Both the position numbers and the translations under genes were made by a program. Positions 9,457 through 17,960 of a stretch of DNA of 64,000 nt are shown piece after piece; position 1 is the first letter of the stretch; every line of letters begins with the position of its first letter. The stretch is from positions 1,169,727-1,233,726 of the forward strand of contig NZ_SNYI01000002.1 of NCBI RefSeq assembly GCF_004362865.1. Direction: 5' to 3'. Source of the stretch: Zeaxanthinibacter enoshimensis (GTDB lineage: Bacteria; Bacteroidota; Bacteroidia; Flavobacteriales; Flavobacteriaceae). The notes beneath the pieces are model-generated. The model was not told where the DNA came from. It saw only the letters and a list, made by a program, of their open reading frames with translations, and made no database searches.

Positions 9457-9918
9457 ATGCAGAAGAATATCAATATAAAGAATAAAAAAGCCCGGTTTGA
9501 ATACGAACTCCTGGACACCTATGTTGCGGGAATTGTTCTTTCGGGAACCGAGATCAAGTCGATCCGGCTTGGTAAAGCCTCTATCGCGGAAAGTTTCTGT
9601 GAATTCAATGAAAAGGGGGAGCTATTCATTATTAATATGCAGGTAGATGAGTACACTCATGCCTACCATTTTAATCATAAGCCTAAAGCCGAACGGAAAT
9701 TACTGCTGCAGCGCCAGGAACTGAAAAAGCTGGAAAAGGAAGTGAAGACATCCGGGCTGACCATTGTACCCCTGAACCTTTTTATCAATGACCGGGGGCT
9801 GGCTAAGATCAAAATAGCCCTGGCTAAGGGTAAAAAACTTTACGATAAGCGCGATGCCATTAAAGACAGGGATAACAAGCGTAACCTGGCCCGCATTAAA
9901 AAAAGTTTTAACAACTGA
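9457..9918 (+). CDS. smpB: SsrA-binding protein SmpB
   Basis: Binds tmRNA and brings it to stalled ribosomes for trans-translation. 153 aa, normal length. Residues 1-120 form the OB-fold core with the diagnostic [16 protein letters not shown] and the [19 protein letters not shown] segment. The basic C-terminal tail [20 protein letters not shown] inserts in the mRNA channel. The stop codon abuts that of the convergent pcm gene as TGATCA, with no intergenic base. The tmRNA gene ssrA is not visible nearby. Confidence 0.97.
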   Translation: MQKNINIKNKKARFEYELLDTYVAGIVLSGTEIKSIRLGKASIAESFCEFNEKGELFIINMQVDEYTHAYHFNHKPKAERKLLLQRQELKKLEKEVKTSGLTIVPLNLFINDRGLAKIKIALAKGKKLYDKRDAIKDRDNKRNLARIKKSFNN

Positions 9919-10560
9919 TCAGTTCTTATCTTCCAACAGGGGAACAAAACGGAAGGTCCCAAAGGATTCCCTTTCAAACTCTTTCTCAGATTTCCGGGTG
10001 ATCCGCATCATCACCTGGTTATCTGTACCCACCGGGATCACAAGCCTGCCACCTATTTTCAGCTGGGATAACAGCGCTTTAGGCACTTCCGGTGCACCCG
10101 CCGTGACGATAACCCCATCAAATGGCGCCTCTTCCGGCAGACCTTTATATCCATCCCCAAAGACATATTTTTTAGGACGGTATCCCATCTTTTTAAAAAA
10201 CAGGTTTGTCTTTTTGAAGAGCTCTAACTGACGTTCAATTGTGAATACTTTGGCCTTAAGATGTAGCAAAACCGCAGTCTGGTACCCGCTGCCCGTACCG
10301 ATCTCCAGTACTTTATCTCCCGCCTGAATTTCGAGCAATTCGGTTTGAAACGCCACCGTATAAGGTTGGGATATGGTCTGGTCTGCTGCAATCGGGAAGG
10401 CTTTGTCCTGGTAAGCATGCCCTTCAAAGCTGCTGTCCATAAACAGGTGCCTGGGAATGGCCCTAATGGCCTGAAGCACACGGGGATCCTCTATCCCTTT
10501 GGCGGCAACCACTTCGGCAAGTTGATTGCGCATGCCACGGTGTTTCAGCGTATCTTTCAT
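9919..10560 (-). CDS. pcm: protein-L-isoaspartate O-methyltransferase
   Basis: Repairs isoaspartyl residues in aged proteins by S-adenosylmethionine-dependent methylation. 213 aa, the standard size. ISQPYTVAF (substrate-binding loop), the SAM motif KVLEIGTGSGYQTAVL, the acidic post-motif VFTIERQLELF and GDGYKGLPEEAPFDGVIVTAGA are all present and ordered as in the PCMT family. There is no signal peptide, so it is cytoplasmic. It is convergent with smpB and its upstream region is shared with the Gfo/Idh gene. Confidence 0.97.
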   Translation of the reverse strand: MKDTLKHRGMRNQLAEVVAAKGIEDPRVLQAIRAIPRHLFMDSSFEGHAYQDKAFPIAADQTISQPYTVAFQTELLEIQAGDKVLEIGTGSGYQTAVLLHLKAKVFTIERQLELFKKTNLFFKKMGYRPKKYVFGDGYKGLPEEAPFDGVIVTAGAPEVPKALLSQLKIGGRLVIPVGTDNQVMMRITRKSEKEFERESFGTFRFVPLLEDKN

Positions 10561-10620
10561 CAGTTTGGTTTTGGAGTACGAAGTTAATGAAGTTTAGAAG
10601 AAGATGGAAGGAGAAAATAG

Positions 10621-10661
10621 CGGAGTGCAGCTCCCGTTCTGACAATCATAACAGCACTCCG
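10621..10661. repeat. inverted repeat between pcm and the oxidoreductase gene
   Basis: CGGAGTGC (10621-10628) and GCACTCCG (10654-10661) are perfect reverse complements around a 25-bp spacer in a divergent intergenic region. It could be an operator for one or both genes or a leader hairpin. Nothing identifies a binding protein. Confidence 0.4.
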
Positions 10662-10714
10662 TGCACCACGGCAAACTTTTATGCCAGCAGGCTTCTTAAC
10701 TGCCAAACTATGTT

Positions 10715-10722
10715 TATTTTTG
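10715..10722 (+). promoter_or_regulatory. -7 element upstream of the Gfo/Idh gene
   Basis: TATTTTTG fits TAnnTTTG and ends 16 bases before the ATG at 10739, which would give a leader of about ten bases. No convincing -33 element is seen. Confidence 0.5.
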
Positions 10723-10738
10723 GGGGAAAATAGATATA

Positions 10739-11698
10739 ATGCTGAACGTTGGAGTACTTGGAGCCGGTCATTTGGGTAAAATTCATTTACGGCTACTCAA
10801 GGAATCTAAGAAATACAAGCTGGTAGGGTTTTACGATCCAGATACAAAAACAGGTAAAAAAGTAGCGGAAGAGTTTGGCTACACTTACTTTGATGACCTG
10901 GAGACCCTGATCAAATCCGTAGATGTTGTGGATATTGTAACCCCCACACTTTCTCACTTTGATTGCGCCAGCATGGCGATGAACCACGGGAAACACGTGT
11001 TCATAGAGAAGCCGATCACCAATACCCTGGAGGAAGCCGAAAGCCTCTTAAAACTGGCCAGGGAAAAGAAGGTAAAGGGCCAGGTAGGCCATGTGGAGCG
11101 CTTTAACCCGGCATTCAGCGCCGTAAAGGACAGTATTGACAATCCTATGTTCATTGAGACACACCGCCTGGCGGAATTCAACCCCAGGGGAACTGATGTC
11201 CCGGTAGTCCTTGACCTTATGATACACGATATTGATGCTATCCTCAGTGTGGTGAAATCCGAGGTTGCCAATATCAGTGCCAGCGGGGTCTCGGTAATCA
11301 GTAATTCCCCGGATATCGCCAATGCCCGAATCGAATTTGAAAACGGCTGTGTAGCCAACCTGACTGCCAGCCGCATCTCTTTGAAGAATATGAGGAAATC
11401 AAGGTTTTTTCAACGGGATGCTTATATATCGGTGGATTTCCTTGAAAAGAAAGTAGAGGTGGTCAAAATGAAGGATGCCCCGAAACAGGCAGGCGAATTT
11501 GATATGATCCTACAGAATGCGGAAGGGGTTAAGAAGCAGATCTATTTTGAGAACCCTGAAATTCTGCCCAATAATGCTATTCTTGACGAGCTGGAGACCT
11601 TCGCAGATGCCATCACAGGAGACACAGAACCGGTGGTGACGCTGGAACAGGGCACCAGGGCCCTGAGGGTAGCCCTGCAGGTCATCGACGCCTTTTGA
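10739..11698 (+). CDS. Gfo/Idh/MocA family NAD(P)-dependent oxidoreductase
   Basis: 319 aa. The N-terminal Rossmann fold (VGVLGAGHLGKIHLRLL, residues 4-20) binds NAD(P). The EKPIT motif near residue 96 carries the conserved catalytic Lys and VGHVERFNP follows. The C-terminal alpha/beta substrate domain has LMIHDIDAIL with a likely catalytic His. Members oxidise sugars, inositols or UDP-N-acetyl sugars; the exact substrate cannot be read from sequence. It heads a long co-directional block and is followed 43 bp later by a 3-hydroxyacyl-CoA dehydrogenase gene. That pairing does not reveal a pathway. Confidence 0.92.
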   Translation: MLNVGVLGAGHLGKIHLRLLKESKKYKLVGFYDPDTKTGKKVAEEFGYTYFDDLETLIKSVDVVDIVTPTLSHFDCASMAMNHGKHVFIEKPITNTLEEAESLLKLAREKKVKGQVGHVERFNPAFSAVKDSIDNPMFIETHRLAEFNPRGTDVPVVLDLMIHDIDAILSVVKSEVANISASGVSVISNSPDIANARIEFENGCVANLTASRISLKNMRKSRFFQRDAYISVDFLEKKVEVVKMKDAPKQAGEFDMILQNAEGVKKQIYFENPEILPNNAILDELETFADAITGDTEPVVTLEQGTRALRVALQVIDAF

Positions 11699-11741
11699 GT
11701 AAACGACAATTAAAGAACATAAACCAAAGAAACATATACAT

Positions 11742-12650
11742 ATGAATACAGTTGCAGTGATTGGCTCGGGAACCATGGGAAATGGAATAGCCCATGTTTT
11801 TGCACAACACGGACACACAGTACACCTGGTTGATATTTCACAGGAAGCTCTTGATAAAGGAATTGCCACCATAACCAAGAACCTGGATCGTATGGTGAGC
11901 AAGGGAAGTATAGATGAAAGTGTTAAAGAAGATACCCTAAAAAACATTAGCACCTTTACCGTCCTGGCAGAGGGGGTAAAGGATGCTGAACTCGTGGTTG
12001 AGGCGGCCACCGAGAATGTGGAACTTAAGCTTAATATCTTCAGGGAACTGGACAAGGCCTGTGGCCCCGAAACTATACTGGCAACGAATACCTCTTCCAT
12101 ATCGATCACCCAGATCGCTGCAGTAACCCAGCGCCCGGAGCAGGTAATCGGGATGCATTTTATGAACCCTGTACCCATTATGAAGCTGGTGGAGATCATC
12201 AGGGGTTACAGTACTTCTGACGAGGTGACTCAAACCATCATGCAGGTATCTGAGAAGCTGGGAAAAGTTCCTACAGAGGTCCACGACTACCCGGGGTTCG
12301 TAGCCAACCGAATATTAATGCCTATGATCAACGAGGCCATCGAAACCCTGCATCACGGAGTTGCGGGGGTGGAAGAAATAGATACAGTAATGAAACTGGG
12401 TATGGCTCATCCTATGGGGCCGCTGCAGCTGGCCGATTTTATCGGGCTGGATGTATGCCTGTCTATCCTGAACGTGATGTACGACGGGTTCAAGAATCCT
12501 AAGTACGCCCCTTCTCCCCTGTTGGTGAATATGGTCATGGCAGGTAAGAAAGGTATAAAGTCTGGCGAAGGATTTTACGATTACTCAGCTTCCAGGAAGG
12601 CCGAAACAGTGGCGGCACAGTTCAGTACACGGGCAAATGGCCAAAATTAG
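11742..12650 (+). CDS. 3-hydroxybutyryl-CoA dehydrogenase
   Basis: NAD(P)-dependent oxidation of 3-hydroxybutyryl-CoA or reduction of acetoacetyl-CoA. 302 aa, single-function size rather than a FadB-type fusion. The Rossmann motif VIGSGTMGNGIAHVFAQHG is at residues 5-23; NTSSISIT, the catalytic His in GMHFMNPVPIMKLVEII and the HDYPGFVANRILMPMINEA segment are canonical. The C-terminal domain carries GMAHPMGPLQLADFIGLD. The last 14 bp overlap the start of the DUF1015 gene, so translation is probably coupled. Confidence 0.95.
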   Translation: MNTVAVIGSGTMGNGIAHVFAQHGHTVHLVDISQEALDKGIATITKNLDRMVSKGSIDESVKEDTLKNISTFTVLAEGVKDAELVVEAATENVELKLNIFRELDKACGPETILATNTSSISITQIAAVTQRPEQVIGMHFMNPVPIMKLVEIIRGYSTSDEVTQTIMQVSEKLGKVPTEVHDYPGFVANRILMPMINEAIETLHHGVAGVEEIDTVMKLGMAHPMGPLQLADFIGLDVCLSILNVMYDGFKNPKYAPSPLLVNMVMAGKKGIKSGEGFYDYSASRKAETVAAQFSTRANGQN

Positions 12651-13872
12651 ACCTTTCCGAGCTGTACGCCCGGCCAGGGATAAGGAGGCCCAGGTTACCT
12701 CCCGCTCCTACGAACGCTATACCAAGCATGAACTGGAGGCTACCCTGACCGGCAATCCCATGTCTTTCCTGCACATCATTCAACCCGGGTTCAAATTACC
12801 GGAAAAGGTAACCGGGCAACATCGGTTTGACCTGGTCAGGGAGCAATACCGCGAATTCCTGGACCGTGAGATCCTGATCCGGGATGAGAAGCCTTCGTTC
12901 TACGTATACCGGATGATCAAAGAAAACTTCAGCTGCCTCGGTTTTTTCTGCGCCACCAGTACGGAGGATTATGAAAATAACATCATCCGTAAACACGAGG
13001 ACACCCTGTTGAGAAGAGAGACCCTGTTCGCCAGCTACCTGAAGGTAGTACGTTTTAACGCGGAACCTGTCCTCATGACCTATCCGGACAACATGGAAAT
13101 AGCAGGGATCCTGCAGGAAACGTCTGAGGATAAGCCCCAATGCGATTTTAAAAGCCCTGATGGGGTGCAACACCTCTTATGGGTGGTAGATGACCCTGGC
13201 AAGATCAGGCAGCTGCAGGAAGCCGCTAAGGAGATTAAGTCCCTTTACATCGCTGACGGCCATCACAGGAGTGCTTCTTCCTGCAGGCTGGCGAGGGAAC
13301 TTAGCGAATTGAATCCTGAGCATAAAGGCAACGAAGCTTATAATTATTTTATGAGTTACCTGGTGCCCGAGTCAGAGGTCCGGATCTACGAGTTCAACCG
13401 GATGGTCAGGGGGCTGAATGGTCATTCTGCAGGGGCTGTTCTCGAATTACTGGATGAGCACTTTAAAGTTGAAAACAAAGGAACTGCTGTAATCAAACCA
13501 GGACAGAAACACCAGTTCAGTATGTACCTGCAAGGTAATTTTTACCTGCTCACCCTCAGGGAAGACAAATACAACTTCAGTGACCCTTTGAGTAGCTTGG
13601 ATTCACATATCCTGAAAACACTTGTCCTCGACCCGATCCTTGGGATCCGGGACCTGAGGAACGATAAGAGGATCCAGTATGGTTATGGGAAAGAAAACAC
13701 CGCCCTGATGAAGCAGGAGGTTGATAAAGGTAACTTTTCACTGGGGTTTGGAATGCTGCCTATAACCGTGGATGAGCTCAAGGCAGTTGCCGATGCCGGG
13801 CTGGTAATGCCCCCGAAAAGTACGTATATTGAACCTAAGTTAAGGAGTGGGTTTACAGTGTATGAACTATAA
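12637..13872 (+). CDS. DUF1015 family protein
   Basis: 411 aa, close to the family norm. The protein begins AKIRPFRAVRP, typical of DUF1015, and contains the diagnostic IADGHHRSASS near residues 205-215 and a late DPILGIRDLRNDKRIQY. The conserved His-His-Arg motif suggests an active or binding site, but no biochemical role is firmly known to me. In other bacteria DUF1015 genes lie near serine-metabolism genes. Here it overlaps the hydroxyacyl-CoA dehydrogenase gene by 14 bp and precedes yggS, so it is probably in one operon with them. Confidence 0.9.
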   Translation: MAKIRPFRAVRPARDKEAQVTSRSYERYTKHELEATLTGNPMSFLHIIQPGFKLPEKVTGQHRFDLVREQYREFLDREILIRDEKPSFYVYRMIKENFSCLGFFCATSTEDYENNIIRKHEDTLLRRETLFASYLKVVRFNAEPVLMTYPDNMEIAGILQETSEDKPQCDFKSPDGVQHLLWVVDDPGKIRQLQEAAKEIKSLYIADGHHRSASSCRLARELSELNPEHKGNEAYNYFMSYLVPESEVRIYEFNRMVRGLNGHSAGAVLELLDEHFKVENKGTAVIKPGQKHQFSMYLQGNFYLLTLREDKYNFSDPLSSLDSHILKTLVLDPILGIRDLRNDKRIQYGYGKENTALMKQEVDKGNFSLGFGMLPITVDELKAVADAGLVMPPKSTYIEPKLRSGFTVYEL

Positions 13873-13902
13873 TACAGGAACAATTTACAGCTGAAACAAA
13901 CT

Positions 13903-14556
13903 ATGAATATTGAAAAGAACCTGAAATCCATAAAAGAAGACCTGCCTGCCGAGGTTACCCTTGTGGCCGTTTCCAAGACCAAATCTACATCCATGATCAT
14001 GGAAGCTTATAATGCAGGACAACGTGATTTCGGGGAGAACAAGGTACAGGAAATGACTGCTAAATGGGAAGAGTTGCCAAAGGATATCCGCTGGCATATG
14101 ATAGGGCATGTACAACGGAACAAGGTTAAATATATGTCAGATTTCGTTTCTCTCATTCACGGAGTAGACAGCCACAGGTTACTGGTAGAAATTGATAAGC
14201 GTGCCCGGAATTCCGAGCGCATTATCGACTGCCTGTTACAGGTGCATATCGCGGAAGAAGAATCAAAGTTTGGGTTTGACGAAGCGGAGATCATCGACCT
14301 TCTTGATTCCGGGAAATTAGAATCACTGAAGAACGTCCGACTGCTGGGGCTTATGGGAATGGCCACGTTCACCGAGGACAGTGAGCAAGTGAGGCGGGAA
14401 TTCCGTGGCCTGAAAAAACTTTACGATCGTCTTAAAGAGCGACTGCCGGATTTCAGGGAGCTATCCATGGGTATGAGTGGCGATTACCAGATCGGTATCG
14501 AGGAAGGCAGCACTATGGTACGCATAGGAAGTAGTATCTTTGGTGCGAGGAATTAG
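13903..14556 (+). CDS. yggS: YggS-family pyridoxal phosphate homeostasis protein
   Basis: Binds pyridoxal 5'-phosphate and buffers the vitamin B6 and amino-acid pools; no catalytic activity is established for the family. 217 aa. The PLP lysine is in LVAVSKTKS (about residue 26). FGENKVQEM, the IRWHMIGHVQRNKVKY segment and the phosphate-binding LSMGMSGDYQIGIEEGSTMVRIGSSIFG are all diagnostic. It starts 30 bp after DUF1015 and ends 5 bp before the exonuclease gene, in the same transcription unit. Confidence 0.96.
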   Translation: MNIEKNLKSIKEDLPAEVTLVAVSKTKSTSMIMEAYNAGQRDFGENKVQEMTAKWEELPKDIRWHMIGHVQRNKVKYMSDFVSLIHGVDSHRLLVEIDKRARNSERIIDCLLQVHIAEEESKFGFDEAEIIDLLDSGKLESLKNVRLLGLMGMATFTEDSEQVRREFRGLKKLYDRLKERLPDFRELSMGMSGDYQIGIEEGSTMVRIGSSIFGARN

Positions 14557-14561
14557 AATAT

Positions 14562-15659
14562 ATGTACGCCATACTCGACATAGAGACCACAGGAGGGAAA
14601 TTCAACGAAGAAGGGATTACCGAGATCGCCATTCATAAGTTTGACGGTCATAAGGTAGTTGACCAATTTATAAGCCTTGTGAACCCCGAGAGGGAAATAC
14701 AGCCTTTCGTTGTAAACCTTACCGGTATCAACAGCAAAATGCTGCGTACAGCACCGAAATTTCACGAGGTTGCCAAGCGGATCGTGGAAATTACTGAGAA
14801 CACCGTGATCGTTGCTCATAACGCACAGTTTGATTACCGTATCCTGAGAACAGAATTCAGAAGGCTGGGATATAATTTTGAAAGAAAGACCCTTTGCACG
14901 GTAGACCTTTCAAAGAAGCTGATTCCCGAAGCCGAGTCTCACAGCCTGGGAAAACTTGTCAGGTCCCTGGGAATTGCTGTCAGCGACAGGCACAGGGCTA
15001 ATGGGGACGCCCTTGCTACGCTGAAACTCTTTAAACTCTTACTGAGTAAAGATTCTGACAAGACCATCATCCGGGAAATTATCAGGGAAGAAACCCAGGG
15101 AGAACTATCTCCCAGGCAGCTGGACATAGTTGAACAGATGCCCTCAGAAACTGGCGTGTATTACATGCACAATAAAGATGGGGATATCATTTACCTCGGT
15201 AAGAGCCGCAACATAAAAAAAAGGGTGAACCAACATTTTACAAATAATGCCAGCAGGGCCAGGGAACTGCAGAAAGAAACCAAAAAAGTTACTTTTGAAC
15301 GTACCGGGAGCGAGCTTGTGGCCCTGTTGAAGGAAGCAGAGGAATTAAGACGGAACAATCCCAAGTTTAACAACCGGCGAGGCAAGCGGAGAAAACCAAT
15401 TACGGATAGAACCCTTCTCGATGGAAAGAATGTCCTCATCGTTGATAAAGGAAGAGAAGTAGGTGAATACAGCGCCATCCTGATCAAAGAGGGACAGTTC
15501 CAGGGATTGGGCTTTTACGACCTTAATCACCAGATCAATAATATGAACATCCTGGAATCTATTATTACCCCCATGGAAGCCGGGGAGGAAAGCAGCCGGT
15601 TGATCCGGGAGTACCTCGATAAGAAAAAGGTCATGAAAATTATAGAACTCAATCCTTAA
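14562..15659 (+). CDS. DnaQ-type 3'-5' exonuclease fused to a GIY-YIG nuclease domain
   Basis: 365 aa with two nuclease modules. Residues 1-160 are a DEDDh exonuclease like the DNA polymerase III epsilon subunit: Asp6 and Glu8 in LDIETTGG, Asp91 in AHNAQFDYRIL, His144 and Asp149 in HRANGDA. Residues 193-270 are a GIY-YIG domain like that of UvrC/Cho: TGVYYMHNKDGDIIYLGKSRNIKKRV, with Glu in LLKEAEELRRNNPKFN. The last ~90 residues resemble the linker seen in similar fusions. It probably works in DNA repair, making an incision and trimming. UvrC helix-hairpin-helix domains are absent. The start follows the yggS stop by 5 bp. Confidence 0.92.
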   Translation: MYAILDIETTGGKFNEEGITEIAIHKFDGHKVVDQFISLVNPEREIQPFVVNLTGINSKMLRTAPKFHEVAKRIVEITENTVIVAHNAQFDYRILRTEFRRLGYNFERKTLCTVDLSKKLIPEAESHSLGKLVRSLGIAVSDRHRANGDALATLKLFKLLLSKDSDKTIIREIIREETQGELSPRQLDIVEQMPSETGVYYMHNKDGDIIYLGKSRNIKKRVNQHFTNNASRARELQKETKKVTFERTGSELVALLKEAEELRRNNPKFNNRRGKRRKPITDRTLLDGKNVLIVDKGREVGEYSAILIKEGQFQGLGFYDLNHQINNMNILESIITPMEAGEESSRLIREYLDKKKVMKIIELNP

Positions 15660-15662
15660 CTA

Positions 15663-16505
15663 TTGGAAGTCAAAGCACCCAAAAAACATTGGAAGGCCAA
15701 ACTGCACGAGGTGATCTACGGAACACATACGCCTGCCGGTAAAATGTTCGACATCATCCTGCTGGTCGTGATCCTGTATAGTGTGATCATCGTAATGCTG
15801 GAAAGCATCCCGGCCATAGACAGCAAATACCATTCTTTCCTGAATGTTTCAGAATGGGTAGTGACCATTCTCTTCACCATCGAATACATATTACGGATAA
15901 TTTGTATCAAAAGACCCAGCCGGTACATTTTCAGTTTTTTCGGAATAGTTGATCTGTTATCCACCATCCCCAAATACCTATCCTTCTTCGTAGTTGGCTC
16001 CCAATATATCACTGCATTCCGGGCGCTGCGCCTCCTGCGCGTATTCCGGATCCTGAAGCTGGTCCGGTTCGTAGGGGAATCTAACAACCTGCTCAGGGCA
16101 CTAAAAGCAAGCAGGACCAAGATCTTCGTTTTTATCTTCTTTATCCTTATCATTTCCATCCTGCTGGGCACCATAATGTACATGGTTGAAGGACCCCAGC
16201 ATGGCTTTAACAGTATTCCGCACAGTGTTTACTGGACCATAGTTACCCTGACCACTGTGGGCTACGGGGATATATCTCCCCAGACTGGACTTGGACAAGT
16301 CATTGCCACAGTGATCATGATCATCGGTTATGGAATTATTGCAGTGCCAACGGGAATTGTAACGGCAGAGTACAGTACTCAACTCCAGAAGAAAGATCAG
16401 AAAGAAGACGACGCGGAACAGCATTGCCCTAACTGTCATGCCCATATTGTGATGATCGATGCGAGGTATTGCCGGAAATGCGGTACCCAATTAAGAGAAG
16501 ACTGA
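15663..16505 (+). CDS. voltage-gated-type potassium channel with C-terminal zinc ribbon
   Basis: 280 aa, six-transmembrane ion-transporter family. S1 is about residues 28-50, S2 62-80, S3 90-110, the arginine-rich S4 reads FRALRLLRVFRILKLVRF (119-136), S5 151-174, the pore carries the K+ selectivity filter TVGYGD (198-203), and S6 is 212-234. Residues 255-273 form a CxxC...CxxC zinc ribbon (Cys255, 258, 270, 273), an unusual cytoplasmic tail for a channel. Start: TTG at 15663, 3 bp after the preceding stop; the next in-frame ATG would remove 26 residues before S1. The stop overlaps the miaA start as TGATG. Confidence 0.92.
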   Translation: MEVKAPKKHWKAKLHEVIYGTHTPAGKMFDIILLVVILYSVIIVMLESIPAIDSKYHSFLNVSEWVVTILFTIEYILRIICIKRPSRYIFSFFGIVDLLSTIPKYLSFFVVGSQYITAFRALRLLRVFRILKLVRFVGESNNLLRALKASRTKIFVFIFFILIISILLGTIMYMVEGPQHGFNSIPHSVYWTIVTLTTVGYGDISPQTGLGQVIATVIMIIGYGIIAVPTGIVTAEYSTQLQKKDQKEDDAEQHCPNCHAHIVMIDARYCRKCGTQLRED

Positions 16506-17428
16506 TGGCTGAGAAATGGCTTATCGCTGTAGTGGGCCCTACCGCATTAGGAAAGACACGCTGGGGTATCACCCTGGCCCGCCACTACGGGACAGAGATA
16601 ATCTCCGCAGACAGCCGGCAATTTTACCGTGAAATGCGCATAGGCACCGCGGTACCGAGTGAAGAGGAACTGTCAGCGGCCAGGCATCACCTGATACAGC
16701 ACAAGAGTATCCATGACCACTATAGCGTGGGAGATTTTGAAAAGGAGACCCTGGAACTTCTGGATCAACTCTTTTCACATCATACAGAGGTAATGCTTGT
16801 AGGAGGCAGCGGTTTATATGTCGACGCAGTAACTCAAGGCCTGGATCAATTCCCCGAAGTACCTCCGCATACCAGGGAGAAGCTGAACAAGAGACTGGAG
16901 GAGGAAGGCCTGGAAGTTTTACAGGACGAATTAAGATCACTGGATCCCGTTTATTACCAGGAAGTAGACCTGGAGAATCCACACAGGGTGATCCGGGCGC
17001 TCGAAGTATGCCAGGCCAGTGGACGGCCATATTCCGACTTCAGGAAACGCAGGAAAGCCAGAAGGGATTTTAAAACTATCTATTTAGGCTTAGATGCACC
17101 ACGGGACCTCATTTACCGGAGAATTGAAGAACGGGTAGACCTGATGATAAAAGAGGGTTTGGTGGAAGAGGCCCGTAAATTACATGGGCTCAAACATCTC
17201 AATGCACTTCAGACCGTTGGTTACCGAGAACTTTTCAGGTACTTTGAAGGGGAATGGGACCTGGACACAGCAATTTCGGAGATCAAGAAGAATACCCGGC
17301 GGTTTGCCAAAAGGCAACTCACCTGGTTCAGGAAGAACAAGGAGATCACCTGGATTCCGTATGATGCGAACCCCGAACGAGTCGTTGAGATCATAGAGCA
17401 GCTTAAAACGCAACAGCATGAAGCATAA
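16505..17428 (+). CDS. miaA: tRNA dimethylallyltransferase MiaA
   Basis: Adds a dimethylallyl group to N6 of A37 in tRNAs reading UNN codons. 307 aa. P-loop GPTALGKT (residues 11-18), the SADSRQFYREM substrate loop, VGGSGLYVDAVTQGLD, and the tRNA-recognition helices with LQTVGYRELFRYFEG near the end are all family features. I chose ATG 16505 rather than the ATG 36 bases upstream because it forms a TGATG stop-start overlap with the channel gene and puts the P-loop at the usual distance from the N terminus. The end overlaps gntK by 11 bp. Confidence 0.96.
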   Translation: MAEKWLIAVVGPTALGKTRWGITLARHYGTEIISADSRQFYREMRIGTAVPSEEELSAARHHLIQHKSIHDHYSVGDFEKETLELLDQLFSHHTEVMLVGGSGLYVDAVTQGLDQFPEVPPHTREKLNKRLEEEGLEVLQDELRSLDPVYYQEVDLENPHRVIRALEVCQASGRPYSDFRKRRKARRDFKTIYLGLDAPRDLIYRRIEERVDLMIKEGLVEEARKLHGLKHLNALQTVGYRELFRYFEGEWDLDTAISEIKKNTRRFAKRQLTWFRKNKEITWIPYDANPERVVEIIEQLKTQQHEA

Positions 17429-17921
17429 AAGAGGAAACATCTATTATGTCATGGGGGTTTCCGGCAGCGGAAAATCTACCATTGGAAAAATGCTTGCGGA
17501 AGCCTTGGGACTCCCTTTTTATGACGGCGATGATTACCATCCAGCGGCAAACGTTGAGAAAATGGCTGCCGGTCATCCCCTGGATGACCATGACAGAAAA
17601 GGCTGGTTACAGGCCCTTAATGAAATAGCCAGGTCACACCGGGAAAACGGAGTGGTTATCGTCTGTTCTTCCCTTAAGGAAAAATACCGGGCCATCTTAT
17701 CCCGGGGACTTGAAGACCAGGCACATTTTATTTTCCTCCAGGGCAGTTTCCAGGAGATCCACGATCGCCTGAGGTCCAGGAAAGGCCATTTTATGCCGGC
17801 CGGATTACTGCGTTCGCAGTTTGACACCCTGGAAATACCCACAGATGCCATCACGGTAAGCATAAGTCCGCCTCCGGCAGAAATCCTGCAGGAACTCAAA
17901 AAAAAACTTGGTATCAGCTGA
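17418..17921 (+). CDS. gntK: gluconokinase
   Basis: Phosphorylates D-gluconate to 6-phosphogluconate. 167 aa, the usual compact size. P-loop MGVSGSGKST (residues 12-21), then YDGDDYHPAANVEKMAAGHPLDDHDRKGWL, a near-signature for GntK, and the lid region with LRSRKGHFMPAGLLRSQFDTLE. It is translated from an ATG inside the end of miaA (11-bp overlap). No gluconate permease or pentose-phosphate gene is close. Its stop codon lies inside the palindrome that terminates the operon. Confidence 0.95.
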   Translation: MKHKRGNIYYVMGVSGSGKSTIGKMLAEALGLPFYDGDDYHPAANVEKMAAGHPLDDHDRKGWLQALNEIARSHRENGVVIVCSSLKEKYRAILSRGLEDQAHFIFLQGSFQEIHDRLRSRKGHFMPAGLLRSQFDTLEIPTDAITVSISPPPAEILQELKKKLGIS

Positions 17922-17935
17922 TACCAAGTCTTATT
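17906..17935. terminator. perfect 24-bp palindrome, bidirectional terminator
   Basis: ACTTGGTATCAG and its exact reverse complement are directly joined (17906-17929), flanked by an A7 run on the left and a T-rich tract on the right. It lies between the convergent gntK and rprY genes and contains the gntK TGA, so it can end both transcripts. Confidence 0.8.
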
Positions 17936-17960
17936 TCATTTATCCTGAAGCTACCGGGTT

